Of a DNA stretch of 64,000 bases, positions 1 through 11,637 are shown in pieces (position 1 is the first letter of the stretch; each line of letters begins with the position of its first letter). A program made the translations under genes and the position numbers. The notes below the pieces were generated by a model. That model was given only the letters and a program-made list of their open reading frames with translations. It had not been told where the DNA came from and searched no databases. Source of the DNA: Sambucus nigra (Eukaryota; Streptophyta; Magnoliopsida; Dipsacales; Adoxaceae); assembly GCA_949130495.1 (NCBI GenBank), contig OX422213.1:202795660-202859659 (forward strand), read 5' to 3'.

Positions 1-1
1 A

Positions 2-533
2 GATCATGAATGAAGTGCTCACGAATCCTAAAATACTTCGTATGACAATGTTGGACCATATTATGAGAAATGTGGATTGCACTCATATTATCACAATAAA
101 TAGTCATTGTGCCTTGTGTAATACCTTAATATTGCAACATTTTCTTCATCCACAGGAGTTGTGTGCAACAACTCCCGTTGACAATATACTCGGTCTCTAC
201 CTTGGACAAAGACATGGAGTTTTTCTTCTTACTCAACCAAGAGACAATATCACTCCCAAAGCAAAAGAATCCACCCCGGGTTCTTTCACAACCATCAACA
301 TCCCCGACCCAATCGACATCCAAATAAGCCAAAAAACGGTTATCAGTATCAAAGGAATACCAAATACCATAAGAAAGAGTGCCACTAACATATTTGATGA
401 TACTTTTAAGTGTAAGAAAGTGAGACTCTTTTACGGATGCTCGGTAACATGCACAAAATCCAACGCTAAAGTCTACGTCGGGATGGCTAGAGGTTAAGTA
501 GACGAGATTACCTATCATACTACTGTAAAGCAT
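2..533 (-). pseudogene. copia RNase H domain (3' end of pol)
   Basis: Minus-strand reading frame with the copia RNase H pattern: YLDVDWVGD, then a serine/threonine-poor version of the usual RKSTSG stretch, VSWLSKKK, SLSKVETEYI and QLLWMKKML. After one in-frame TAA near 126 the same frame continues to the window edge with YCDNMSAIHIS and a diverged copy of the family's C-terminal segment (QHCHTKYF, IREHFIHD). The catalytic carboxylates of the family correspond to the D of the DVDW region, the E of the ETEY region and the D of YCDN, all still present. This enzyme would degrade RNA in RNA-DNA hybrids during reverse transcription. The end of pol and the 3' LTR lie beyond position 1. Confidence 0.85.
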
Positions 534-938
534 GATAAGTTCCTAGCATATTTAGGTTGAGATATAAATATTCCATCATCGAGTTGACGCACTTCGAGAC
601 CTAAGAAGAACGTGAGTTCACCAACCATGCTCATCTCATACTCACTCTTTATATCCTCCTCAAATGTGTGAGCATGTTGGCAACAAATGGATCTAATGAC
701 TATATCATCCACATAGACTTGGGCAACTAATATAGCACCACCCTCTCTCCTAATATGCAACTTCATATCAACCCCCCCTTCTCTTAAAGCCACGAGCTAA
801 GAGATAAGAAGTTATCCTTTCATACCAAACCATACAAGGCCTTCTTTAGATAAAATACATGTCCCGGGTGATTTGGATCTTTAAACTCCTTTGATTGTTC
901 CTAGTCCTGAAGAATGCCATTAAGGAAGGCACTCTTAA
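534..938 (-). pseudogene. copia reverse transcriptase, C-terminal half
   Basis: The minus strand from 938 begins with KSAFLNG, the classic copia RT motif. It continues through PNHPGHVYF, a piece around WYERI, GGVDM, the catalytic box YVDDI (about 701-715) and GELTFFLGLEV, and ends in SQPKYARNL. The catalytic aspartate pair DD is intact. A short deletion removes most of the LYGLKQAPRAW region near 830-860, and there are stop codons near 895 and 850. The frame runs into RNase H with a slight offset, so the reading frame is broken at the junction. The N-terminal half of the same RT is at 60141-60350, on the other side of the nested complex. Confidence 0.85.
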
Positions 939-3408
939 TGATAAGCACCCAAAGTGTAGATTTTATACACCAAATAGACATATTTTAGTTGCTAAATTCT
1001 CGAAAAATTGAGTCTTATATGCGTAAATATTTAATGTCCAGGCTTGATCGCCATTTGCATAGTTTGATGCTTATTTCAAGGCAAATGTGCAATTTATGCA
1101 GCTAATTCCCCAATCTCGTACCTTACCTAAGCCTAACCTAGCCCAAACCATCACCCGATCCCCGTGTGTTTTTAGTTTGTGTTTTTTAGATTTTTTTAGA
1201 TTTTTATTTTATGTTATTTTATTTAGAATTTTCTAGGATTTATTTTCTATTTTTATATTTCTTTTTAATTAGTGTATTTTATTTATATTTGTATTATTTT
1301 TTAACTTTTAATCTTTATTTTATTAGGATTAGTTTTTAGTAGTTCATTTTTAGTTTATAAGATTTTATATTTTATAGGACTATAGTTTTCATTTTTATCA
1401 GATTTTTCATTTTTATTTCTTTTCTTTTATTATTTTATTTTTTTTAGATTTGGATTTTATTTTTAATTGATTTTAATTTTTTAGTTAAGTAGTTTTATTT
1501 TTTGGTACAATCTAAACACACACACACACATACACACATTACCCATACACACCATTTACACCTAAACTAAACCCCCCACTCACACCTTAATACCATACAC
1601 CCTCACACACTAAATCATCCGCTACTTCATCTTCTACCTCTCACCATCTCACTCTCTCTCCTACTCCATTAACACAACAACACCCACCTTTTCACTCTCT
1701 CACCTCACACCCACCAATCAAACCTCCACCATAACCGAACACCACCACCAGATAAATAGATAACTCCCTAACCCAAATCCGGTCAGACCCATCTCCACCC
1801 CTCAACCCGATCGTGACCGAACCCAACCCATACCATCCTATTTGACCCATTTCCCGCCGGCATCATCCAACAACTGCTCCTAACCCGCAACCCGTACACT
1901 ACCATCGCTAGGAAATCGAACCCGCTGCTTAAACCGGCGACCCGAAACCCCCATCGCGCCCGACCTCCGACCCACTCCATCTAACCCCCTGCCATGGCCG
2001 ACCCAACCAGCTCCATTCTCGAGTATTCCGATCGGCCCCAATTCGACCCATACTCCAAACCCACTTTACCCATTAACCAACTTTGTAACCAAAGACCCAA
2101 ACCCAATTTCCTTCTTTAAAGCCACAATTTTTCTATCTGCCAAAACAATACCAAAAACAAAAATATAACCATTTACCCCACGTGTTATAAACCCTTTTTA
2201 ACCCTTTTCCTAAACTACCCTCATACACCTCTCACACATGCACTCATTATTGTGCATTACCAAATTACCTCTCTCTCATACCTCACACACCCTCTTGAAC
2301 TATTACCTTACCCAATTTATCCCTTAGCTCCATATGCACTATATAAGATGACTCAGGCCATTTCAAGGCCCATCAAATAATCTAGAAACCCATCTAGGGG
2401 TTTAGAGAGTAGATAGAGAGAGTTTAGAGTAGAAAAATAAATTAGGTTATATTTGAATTTTTATTTTATTTTTTTTATAGTGAGGAAAAATAAATTGTTG
2501 TGAGGATCAATTTAAGTGCACTTTTAATGTAATTTTGGTTTGATCATTCAAATTGAGGGATGTAAATTGCAACGCAAGGATTGAAGTTCAATTACGCATC
2601 AAGAGATTGGGTATGATTGTTCTTTTCTCCTCTCATCTATTTTAATGCCTTTGATTATTAGATTGTCAAATTTTTATATCATGTTAGGCTAAATCCCCTT
2701 TCAAGGGGTGGGATGAACCCTTATTTGATGTTATTTTGATTTAATTAGTTTGATTATTTGAAAATTCCCTTTGAATCTTAATTTTGATCCTTCACCCTTA
2801 TATTTACGCATCGAGAGAGGATAAATGATTTTTGAGAGAAAATCGAAATTCGAGATATCATACCCATTTGAGATTCGAACTTGAGATAGGGGTTTCTTAA
2901 GTATGGTATTATTCCTTGAATTTCAACTCTAAATTACATTTTCTATGATTTATACAAATTTTGATCAATCGATCCTAGCGAGTGATTAATTAAAAGGAAT
3001 ATGGATCTATTTTTTTGAGTTGTGGGGGGTTAAAATTATTTTTCTAAAAGTTTACTATTAAAATTACATTTGCAACGAGAGTTGCTTTGTAATTTTGATA
3101 TTGATTTGAGAGAATTCAAATAATTAAATTATTTAGTTAAAATAGCTAGAATTTGTTGTGTAGCCCCACTCCGTGACTGTTCTCAAATTTATTTACCTCA
3201 CTTTATCTCTTATTTTAGTGTTAGACTTTGTTCATCATTTTTAGTCACTTTTTAGTTAGTTGTTTAGATCTTTCATTTAGTTTAGATTTGGATTGATCCC
3301 CTTACATAACGCTACACTATAGTATTGATATATTTTTGTAGGTATGAAAGGTTTTAAATAAAGGAGCCTTCAACAATGAAAAAAAATATACAAAAATTCA
3401 CTCTATCA
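939..3408 (+). repeat. E 5' LTR
   Basis: 2470-bp LTR matched along its length by 57378-60140. It opens with a T-rich, C-poor block (about 1160-1500), then a CA microsatellite (about 1519-1538), then an A/C-rich, G-poor block to about 2340. A 'ctatataaga' sequence near 2339-2348 could be a TATA box. The last 60 bases before the primer site are A-rich. Short reading frames here, such as 1783-1980 on the minus strand, follow from the skewed composition and are not genes. Confidence 0.85.
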
Positions 3409-3410
3409 AA

Positions 3411-3423
3411 TGGCGCCGTTGCC
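3411..3423 (+). other. E primer binding site (tRNA-Asp type)
   Basis: TGGCGCCGTTGCC lies two bases after the LTR end and matches the 3' end of plant tRNA-Asp for 13 bases. The match then breaks, unlike the full 18-base match in element F. It is the expected start of minus-strand cDNA synthesis. Confidence 0.8.
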
Positions 3424-4419
3424 AATTTTTGGAGCTTAAAGCATTGGAGAGGATTCCCTATTCGTGATTCATTTGTATTGCATTTTTCTTTTTCGTACCC
3501 TTTTTCATTTTTTAGAAGTTTTGTATTGTGGTGCATATAGACACCATTTATTTTTATTTTAAATTTGTTATAATCGAAGACATGCGTGATAGGGAAATCT
3601 GACAAGGTAGAGAGAGGGCGTCCAAGGCAAGGAAAAGAAGCCTCTCTACCTTGGGTGGGTAGGACTCCCAGGGATAGGAGTGATCTCCCCCCGGTCAACT
3701 CAAATTGTTCATCGCCCCCACGGTGTAAAAATCGCGGGAGGTACATTTTTCAAACCCTCGTGCCTCTCCTGTCAGCGAGTCAATTTTTGTGTGTGACTAT
3801 GTGCTCTTATTTGATTTTAATTCTCGCGTTTATTTTTGAATGTGTGTGATGAATTAATCAGTTAAGACCTCGACTCGGTCATTCACGAGAAGGTATTTCA
3901 TCACCTGACTCACTCGCTTACCAATTGTGTGCTACCCTAGCCTTCATTAAATTTAAAATCCACCAACTAGGTAGCCCAATAGGAGAACATTTTTGCAAAG
4001 GTGATCACTAAGATAATTTCCGTGATTTTTTATCTCCCGCGGACATAATTAAAATTTGAATACCCTTTCACTAATTTTGAAGATAAGAATTGGTTATGTG
4101 TTAGTTAGGATTTATCCTTGACATGTGTGTGTTCAATTCAATTTTTCGATAGTCGATTTTAGTGACTTCGTCCAAAATCAAGAGTCTGCCTATTTTTCCC
4201 GCTCTTTTCTTCCAAAAAAAATCCAAATACATTTTTTCCTTATTTTTCTCCATAAAAATACGAAAATATTTTCTTTCTTTCATTTTAGAAAAATCCAAAA
4301 ATATTTTCTTTTTTTTTTTGAGAAAATTCAAAAAAATCGAAAAATATTTCTCTCATCATGGCCGAAGAAAGTCCTATACGGGATTACGTTGGCCATTCTC
4401 ATTATCTCAAAACATGTTT

Positions 4420-6268
4420 GAAGTTGAGCCCGAGTCGAACCTCCATGCCTTACTTAGTGTCTTTAACTCTCAACCACACACCATTGATACTCTTGCTTCA
4501 TCCACGCACGCATCTCACATTTCATCGCCTTCGATGATGAGTGTCAACGCATCACATGCTTCGCCGTGCACCCATTGTTCATATGCCGATTACTTGTATC
4601 ATGAGTGCCCATACTTATTATATCCATCCGAACCCACCATGGAATATGTTTATCCATATGACACTGTTCCAGAACCCACCTTGGCCTATTGTCATGATAT
4701 ATCCAATCCCGAGTTGTGTGAGCACCCAAGCTATTCGTGGTGGCCTGATCACTGTTCCACAAAATATGAATCCCAACCCGATGTTGCAGATCCTCACACG
4801 TTCCAATAGTTGTCATGGCAACCTTATGCACTTTATCCCGATCAGTTCCCTCACTATGCTACCCACGATTATCAACTTTTTGTCTCTCATGGAGATGCTT
4901 CTCCCGTGTATGACACACTTGACCCCATTCCACACTCTTCCTTTGTGTATTTTCCATATAGTCATGATAATAGTGAGTTGTGTTCACCTCAACCATCGCC
5001 ACCACCCGTCACTCCACCACCACCACCACCACCATCCATATACTCTCTCGAACACCTCTTACAAAAGTTCATCATCGAGCTTCTCAAATTCAAAATGAAG
5101 CCCTCCAACGGCTTGAACAAAGATCAAATGAATTTGAGTGTGAGCGAGAGTCAGACTTCACCCCAATTCAACCCATTGTTGCCCCCATGTGGAGTGATGA
5201 TGAGTTGTCTTGTGCCATTGACTTTGAGTGTGACCAACCCTACCATCCTGAGAATCTCAACGTAGTGACCATTCCGTGGTCCTAGACTCAAGTTGACACT
5301 TGTGTTTATTTATCTTTCGATAGTAAGCCTGATCAAATCCCATCATATCCAAATGAACCCACACTTGAGGTTCACATTCCCACTCCTATTATATCCAAAA
5401 AAAATGCCTGAGTCTACACCTATTGAGCCCACCGTGTGTGTTCTCGAGGAACCACTTTATCACAAGTTAACTCCGCCTATGAGTGCTCTCTATTTTCTTG
5501 AGATTGAATCTGAGATGGTTTCTACCTCTCTGGATATGGATCATATCCCACCATGCGTTTCTCCCTTTGAGCCCAATATTTTTAATGATTCCTCCATCTC
5601 TCTTGGTGCCTCGTTTGAACCACCCACCACATTACTTGGTGATAGTCTTGTCTAGAAGTTGACACTCCATCTTTAGATACCACACTCTCTAGTGAGTACT
5701 CCTTTACTCCTCCCGATGAGTGTGTGTCCCTTACACTTGAGTTGGATCATATTCCTCCACCATTTATCCCATCTGACCCACCTATTGTCCCTTCCCTCCT
5801 ATCACCTAGTTTGGATCTAGATCTTGTACCTTACATGTTCCCAACCATATATTTGTATCCCAACCTAAAACCATCCTCCACCTTCCATGAGAGTATTTAT
5901 GATGCTACTCTCCACTTATGTGACACCGATATTGTTACTCTATGCCGCCACTCTCTTATGGTATTGATTTTTCTTTCCATCAGCTCCCTTGCGTGTCACG
6001 GAGCGTTATTTATCATCATCCATTTATAGAACGGTCGTGCAATTTCTATGAGCCCCACCTCATTTCCATTGCCAAACCATTTCGTCTCCCTCACCAACTT
6101 GAGCACCATGATTTTAGGTCCCTTATTGCCCTCATATTTAGGCTCAATACGGCCCGTGATCAATGCTTAGTCATTCTTACGTTTTTCACCCTTACCCTAA
6201 TACCAACCCACCCTTGGTCCACCGATGCTTTGCATCGTGTGATACACTTTGCCATTCAAGTGCATTGA
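4420..6268 (+). pseudogene. Decayed proline- and acid-rich reading frame of element E
   Basis: Overlapping open segments in changing frames look like one degraded protein. A first part (about 4420-5095) starts after MFEVEPESNLHALL and is rich in H, P, S, Y and C. It is crossed by one TAG at 4807 and contains a run of eight prolines near 5010-5035. A second part (about 5095-5285) is acidic (NEFECERESDF, MWSDDELSCAIDFECD). Later parts (5400-5655, 5646-6029, 5942-6268) are rich in acidic-proline phrases such as SLDMDHIPP and ELDHIPPPFIP. At least three frameshifts separate them. I recognise no zinc knuckle, protease, RT or integrase motif. It may be the remnant of a gag-like protein of a pol-less element. 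Confidence 0.5.
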
Positions 6269-6931
6269 CTCGTGTAGCCCTGATCCAATAGGACTGACGC
6301 TTTAGTCTTATTTGGGGGTGATTCTCATTACCCAATTTTTCTGCCGCCCGTAATTTCATAAATCTTATCTTTAGGGTGAGAATGGATCGGTTTGGCTAAA
6401 AACGTTAAACTTAGCACTAACAAGAGCCAACATGCAATTTCTGTGTATGAGTATTATCCTATTTGGGGGTGGTGTTTCACATCAGCCTATTCTTTCAATG
6501 TTTATAGACTTGTACACACATTTTTCTCTTATTATTTATTCAGGTTTATTCTTGGCTTCATCTATCCACTTCATTAGCGATTGATTCTGGTAATATCTTT
6601 CCTCCCCTCTGCTCTCAAATTTAAAATCATTTTATTTAACATCGAGGATGATGTTCCTTTTTGTTTGGGGGTGGAGAATTTTATCAAAATCGTACCGATT
6701 TTTAAAATTTTTGTGCAGTTTCTTTCATCTCACTTATTGATGTGAATTTTCTATCATCCATCTTTTAAAATCTAGGAATCAAGTTAGAGGATTTATTTTT
6801 TTATATAGCTTATCTAATTCATAACAAGGCATGTTTCACCATGAATTTCTAGACTCAATAAAAATTGCGTACTTATCACGTCACTACGGTTTAGAGTTAA
6901 GAGGTACTACAATTCTCAAGAGAACCTTAAG
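6269..6931 (+). other. E internal, non-coding (left of G)
   Basis: AT-rich sequence with no credible reading frame. 'TTTGGGGGTGG' phrases occur near 6310, 6460 and 6664 and resemble the element's own polypurine tract before its 3' LTR. Ends at the TTAAG duplicated by insertion of G. Confidence 0.5.
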
Positions 6932-7595
6932 TGTGACAACCCGGATATAATTATTACAAATTATATTTAAATCATGCTTATCTTATGTGATATGAATAAT
7001 TTGTTATTAGTATATCTAATGTTAATTCATCATGTTTACTATAATCCTACCTTCATAAAGCATGAAATATTAAATTAGTTACAAATATAAAATTTCAAAG
7101 TTTTCGGTAGGAATGTTCATGTTTAAGACTAGTTTTGACATTTATAAAATATCAATTTACTTGAGGTGAAAACTAGATAGTTTTATAAATGTTAGTTAGT
7201 ATTGTAACCCAACAAACGGTGTGTGAAACAGAGGTCGAGTAAGAAGTTATATCGAAATTACTAACCAGGGGAAAATCTGTCCATCCATTTAAGTAGTAAT
7301 TTGTCCTTTATACCCAACAAGTGTCTTAAAGTGATTGGTTGGAGGTGTAGGCTGGATTGGCCGACCTTATACCTTTGAAATAACCTTATCCTTCATCCAA
7401 AAAAAACCATGAAAGAGTTTTACATTGAGGAAAGAGAATTAGGGAGTTTAGGAAGAAAAAGTGAGGAGAAAAAGTGCAGAAAAATCTGTAGAAATTACAT
7501 AAAAGTCCCGAAGGTAATCCTAATCGCAAACTTTGTTATTTTTCTTATATTAATGATTTAGATGATATAAATCATCATTTTTTTACTAAAAATTA
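6932..7595 (+). repeat. G 5' LTR, truncated
   Basis: Matches 40531 to about 41170 of the 3' LTR, then diverges abruptly after 'tttttttactaaaa'. It continues into a TA microsatellite (about 7603-7627) and leader sequence. The missing portion includes the LTR 3' end and the primer site, so a deletion joined LTR to leader before or after F inserted at 7680. Confidence 0.8.
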
Positions 7596-7680
7596 TGTTG
7601 GAATATATATATATATATATATATATATCTTTTATCCATTTCAGATATAAAAGAATGGAAGGAGGGAATGTGAATGTGGG

Positions 7681-9139
7681 TGATAATACGTACATATTGC
7701 GTATTTCATCTCTCGAACCTACGCATTTTAGCTCCATCGGGTGCCTTAATCTCTATATTTAAGCCCGTTAACCAGATAACCTCGGTTTATATTCTTAACA
7801 TGCTATATGAGGTATAATTGGGCTTTTGTAGGTATTTAGGTACCAAGTATGGGATTCTGACGCATTTCGCGCAATTCCCGTACGCAACCGCACGTTCAAG
7901 GGCAATCCGGTCATTTCACAGCTTGGGCACCTGGCCCGACATCTACACGAAAGTTTTATCTCTCCTCGTTAGCTTCGTGTGACCATGAACAATGCATGAT
8001 TCCGAGTCCGTATGACGAAGTTACGGCAATTTGAGCGGAGATGGAAAGCATGCCAAAACAGGGGAAACTGCAGTCTGCGCTGCTTGATCGATCGATCGAG
8101 CCTAGGGGTCAATCGATCGACCCTTCAGAATTTTACCATGATTTTTATAGTCGATCGATCGACCAAAGGGGTCGATCGATCGATCCCCTGTTTTTCTGCA
8201 GATATTTTGTTGGCTTTTATTTCTTCTTTTCTTTTATTCCAACTTACTACTTAAGCCAATTTTTGTTGTAATAAGAAGGGGATTATCATATTCTGATATA
8301 GATAGTTAGAGGATACATTTTAGGTTAGGGTTTGGTTTGTAGAGTTCATTTTATCTTCTTCTTGGATTGACAACCCATGGGTTTTGTAAGATTGAACTAT
8401 TCACTGCCATCTCCTTTAATATAGCTTTGTTATTCATTCTTTCTTTGCTTTGTAATTTAGTTTCCATGCTTTCTAACTAGTTTACATGATTTAATTCTTG
8501 CTTTCCTAGTTTAAATGACGTAATTTAGTTTAATTCATCATGCACCCTTAGATAAATAGGGTCGGGATTTCATTTCCACCATTTTCGGGCCCCGAGCTCT
8601 GAAAATTAGGTTTTGTGTAAAATTGCATTTAATTGAACCCGCGTGAATTAAAGTCGGATTATTATGTGTTTAACTTTCTATGTCATGCATCGTTAGTTTT
8701 TATAGCGATAATTCGAGTTTAATACGCCTGCGACCAATTTTCGATTAAGTGTTTATTCTCGCAACTTTGGCTTAAATTCCTTATTGTGTGAAGTTTATGT
8801 TTAATTGATAATGCTCGATTAAATTGATTTCGAGCCAGAATCTTGATTAGTATTTGTTTCGATCCGTATGGTTGGATGATATCCCGATCCTCACTTTTAA
8901 TCTATTAAGACTTAACTTCTCTTTTCTTTTATTTACAACCAATTATCACCTTTTTACACTTTTATTCCTGAATTTAATAATCTATTATGATCTATCGAAC
9001 ATTCTCTGTGGATTCGATACCCGACTTACCGCTATACTTGTATCGCAAGTGTAGTCGTAGCTTAGGTTTTTGTATTAACACGGTGAAACTAATTCAACGG
9101 TCGGCATTTTGACGCGATGCTACTTTTCACCCTTGATCA
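7681..9139 (+). repeat. F 5' LTR
   Basis: 1459-bp LTR, TG...CA, containing four GATCGATC-type palindromes at 8086-8185. Matched by 15168-15417 joined to 34646-35861. Reading frames at 8012-8271 only run through the palindromes. Confidence 0.9.
8086..8185. repeat. Four phased ATCGAT palindromes in F 5' LTR
   Basis: Palindromic blocks built on repeated GATC are centred near 8093.5, 8114.5, 8156.5 and 8177.5, giving steps of 21, 42 and 21 bp. Centres of the long GATC runs are ambiguous by 2 bp. Spacers within the pairs are 'cctagggg' and 'caaagggg'. The block lies 28-35% into the LTR. Function unknown; a site for a dimeric DNA-binding protein is one possibility. Confidence 0.75.
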
Positions 9140-9142
9140 AAA

Positions 9143-9160
9143 TGGCGCCGTTGCCGGGGA
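9143..9160 (+). other. F primer binding site (tRNA-Asp)
   Basis: TGGCGCCGTTGCCGGGGA, 18 bases complementary to the 3' end of plant tRNA-Asp, three bases after the LTR end. Confidence 0.9.
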
Positions 9161-9340
9161 TTGTTTTGTTATAGATTGTAATTGTATTATTAGTTCGTAG
9201 TAATCTTTTCTTTGTATTTGTATTCTTTCTTTTAACCTTTTTTGCAGGAATTTTACATTTGAGCGCCTAGGAACGCTTGAATTATCGCGCCGCACATTGC
9301 TTTGTGGAAATAGTCCTCTTGAGCCTTTGTTGGGGTAAGC

Positions 9341-10459
9341 ATGTCTTATTCTAACTTTTCTGGTAATCCTAATGATAATTCTCAAAATTCTGGTAAACCT
9401 TTAACTTTTGGTCAATAATTGCAATCCCAAAAAGTTGCAACATCTAAAATGACATTGGGTGAGTATTACGAAAGTTAAAGTTTGGATTACAATAATTTTG
9501 TGCATGATCATTCTGATTTTGGGTCGCATGATCCTTACGATAAGAATTTTGAAACCAATTGTAATCATTTTCAAAATTCTTATGTTAATGATTTTGAGTG
9601 TAGTCCCGAGAACAATTTCCAAACTTCCCATTTTAAAGAATCCGCTCCTCGCCCGATGACTTTCGGTGAGGGATTGAGCATGCTTGAAAATGAGAGGATT
9701 TAAGAACGTTATCGGGAAGAAAATCGTTGTTGGGAACACGAGTTGGATTTACTATTTGAATCCGCCGACGACTTTTCTTCGGAGACTGCTGAAGTCGAGG
9801 ACTATTTTGAACCAAATGAGAACTTCGTTCCTACTTTGAAACAAATCATCCTTGACTTGACCCATGGTATAGTAGAGAATGAGAATGAGGATGAAAAAGA
9901 AATAGTATCTATTTGCAATGAATTCATTTCTTCTTTGATTTTCAAAGAAGAAAAGTTCATTGTAAACAATCCTATTTCTTTCGAAATTCAATTTTCAAGC
10001 GATGATCAGTCATTGCCTGAGATTGAATTTCTTTTATCCCCGTCTTTATTCTATACTATCACACCAATTCGAGTATCCGATGAATCGATTCAAAACTTTT
10101 TAGTTCCAAACCTTTTCACCGACGAGGAGTACTCTCTCGAGCCGCTTTCCATAATGGGATTTTCTCCCTCATGTGCGCCACCTCCCGTTCCAACTTTAAA
10201 ATGCTCGAGAGTTGATTCATCTTTTCTCGGCCCGCATGTGTAATTTTTGCCCGTCCTATCCAAATCCCCCATCCTCTCTCCCAAGATTTCAATTGGGGAT
10301 GGTTCACTTTTACGGCCTTACACATGCCTTCCGTCGTTGGAACGAAATTCCTATTTTCCGGGAGGCATGCATGTTCGGGAGGGTCTACCGTTGATCCGCC
10401 AAATTCAAATTGTGTTTTGGATGGACCCTCAAAAGTTTCAACTTTTAGTATATAGTTAA
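9341..10459 (+). pseudogene. F ORF1, acidic protein with four in-frame TAA codons
   Basis: A single reading frame can be followed from the ATG at 9341 (MSYSNFSGNPNDNSQ) to about 10459 with no frameshift, broken only by TAA codons at 9416, 9476, 9701 and 10241. The predicted protein is about 370 residues, rich in N, S, F and acidic residues (DDFSSETAEVEDYFEPNE; ENENEDEKE), ending in a more basic C-terminus. I recognise no zinc knuckle or enzyme motif. Its place directly after the primer site is where gag would be. The run of a long open frame with only TAA interruptions suggests point mutation of a formerly coding frame. Family unknown. Confidence 0.55.
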
Positions 10460-11637
10460 TTACACATCCTATGTGTAGGTTGTATATACTAACTTCTTCA
10501 TTTTTATTTTTTCTTAATATTAGCCTAGTGTAATTAGTTAATTTTTTTATTTCTTTTTGTATGCATGATTCTAACTCTTTTGTAGGTTCAACGCACTTGA
10601 ATTTACGGAGACTATGCGCCCGTGCACACATTTCTTACGAAAACAATCAAAAAAGTCCCAAAAACATTTTTTCTTTATGTTTCACACACTCATTCTCACG
10701 CATTTGCATTTGTTTTTCTTTTTTCTTTTTTTATTTATTTTTCATTTTGTCGTGAACATGCGTGTGTGTTGCTCGTTGTACATATTTTTTTAATTTTTTT
10801 GTTAGCATAGGCCTATGTATGTGTATATTTAGCCAATGTCTATTTAATTTTATTTTTATTTTTATATTTTTATTTCATATTTTTATATATATACTTATAT
10901 TTACTATATATATATATTTATATTATACTTAAACCCCCTAATTATCCCATAATTCCGTTTCTCCCCCTTTAAAATAGGAAGCAGTGTGCCTATACCTGCT
11001 TGCTCGATCGATCGAGAAGTATTAGGCCGAGAGCTGTATTCTTTTTTCCCCTTTTCCTTATTCTCTCCTTTTCTATTACACTGTCTCGTGCCCTAACTTC
11101 TCCAACACCACATTTATTCATTTTCCCTCCATTTTCTACACTACAAAGATATAATCCCTCCTAATTTATATTGTATTTGTAGATTTTGGTTCCTATTTGT
11201 AACAATTTCCATGTTTTATGCTTTAATTGACATTTTTTGTAATGTGTTGGTGTTTCCCCTGATTTGTGTTGTTCCAATTATTTTTTCTTGTGATTACTGA
11301 TAAATATCCACTCATGAACACGTGTATATTGATGCATTGTTGTTTTGTTCATGAGTGGGGCTTTTTGGTTGGTTCAAAATGGTATTTTTCACCTTTGACA
11401 CACATTTCACACGCCAAGTGTTCGCTAAAATGCCCCAAACAGTTTTCAATCCCATTTTTGGCGCACACTTGGGTGATTTTCACTCCTTGTCGCATTCCGA
11501 CATTTTTTATCGCAATGTTGCAATTTGTTACTTCGATTTTGCGCACTTGCACCCCCATTTCAACTTGTACACTAACTAACCATTAATTGTGCTTACAATA
11601 TTTTTTGTATTGCTTCATTCTTGTTTTGTAGGTTTAA
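10460..11637 (+). other. F internal, non-coding between ORF1 and ORF2
   Basis: T-rich sequence without a convincing reading frame. It holds one isolated GATCGATC palindrome (about 11003-11016) whose left context ('ctgcttg') resembles that of the first palindrome in the F LTR. Confidence 0.5.

Noticed and set aside
6..497. 163-codon plus-strand frame
   Set aside because: Antisense shadow of the copia RNase H domain, which has clear motifs on the minus strand.
1783..1980. Minus-strand frame with a relative at 58241-58559
   Set aside because: Lies in the G-poor part of the E LTRs, frames differ between the two copies, and no motif is present.
3411..3423. tRNA gene fragments
   Set aside because: The tRNA-like matches at 3411, 9143, 20298, 31754 and 51737 are primer sites next to LTRs, with no cloverleaf around them.
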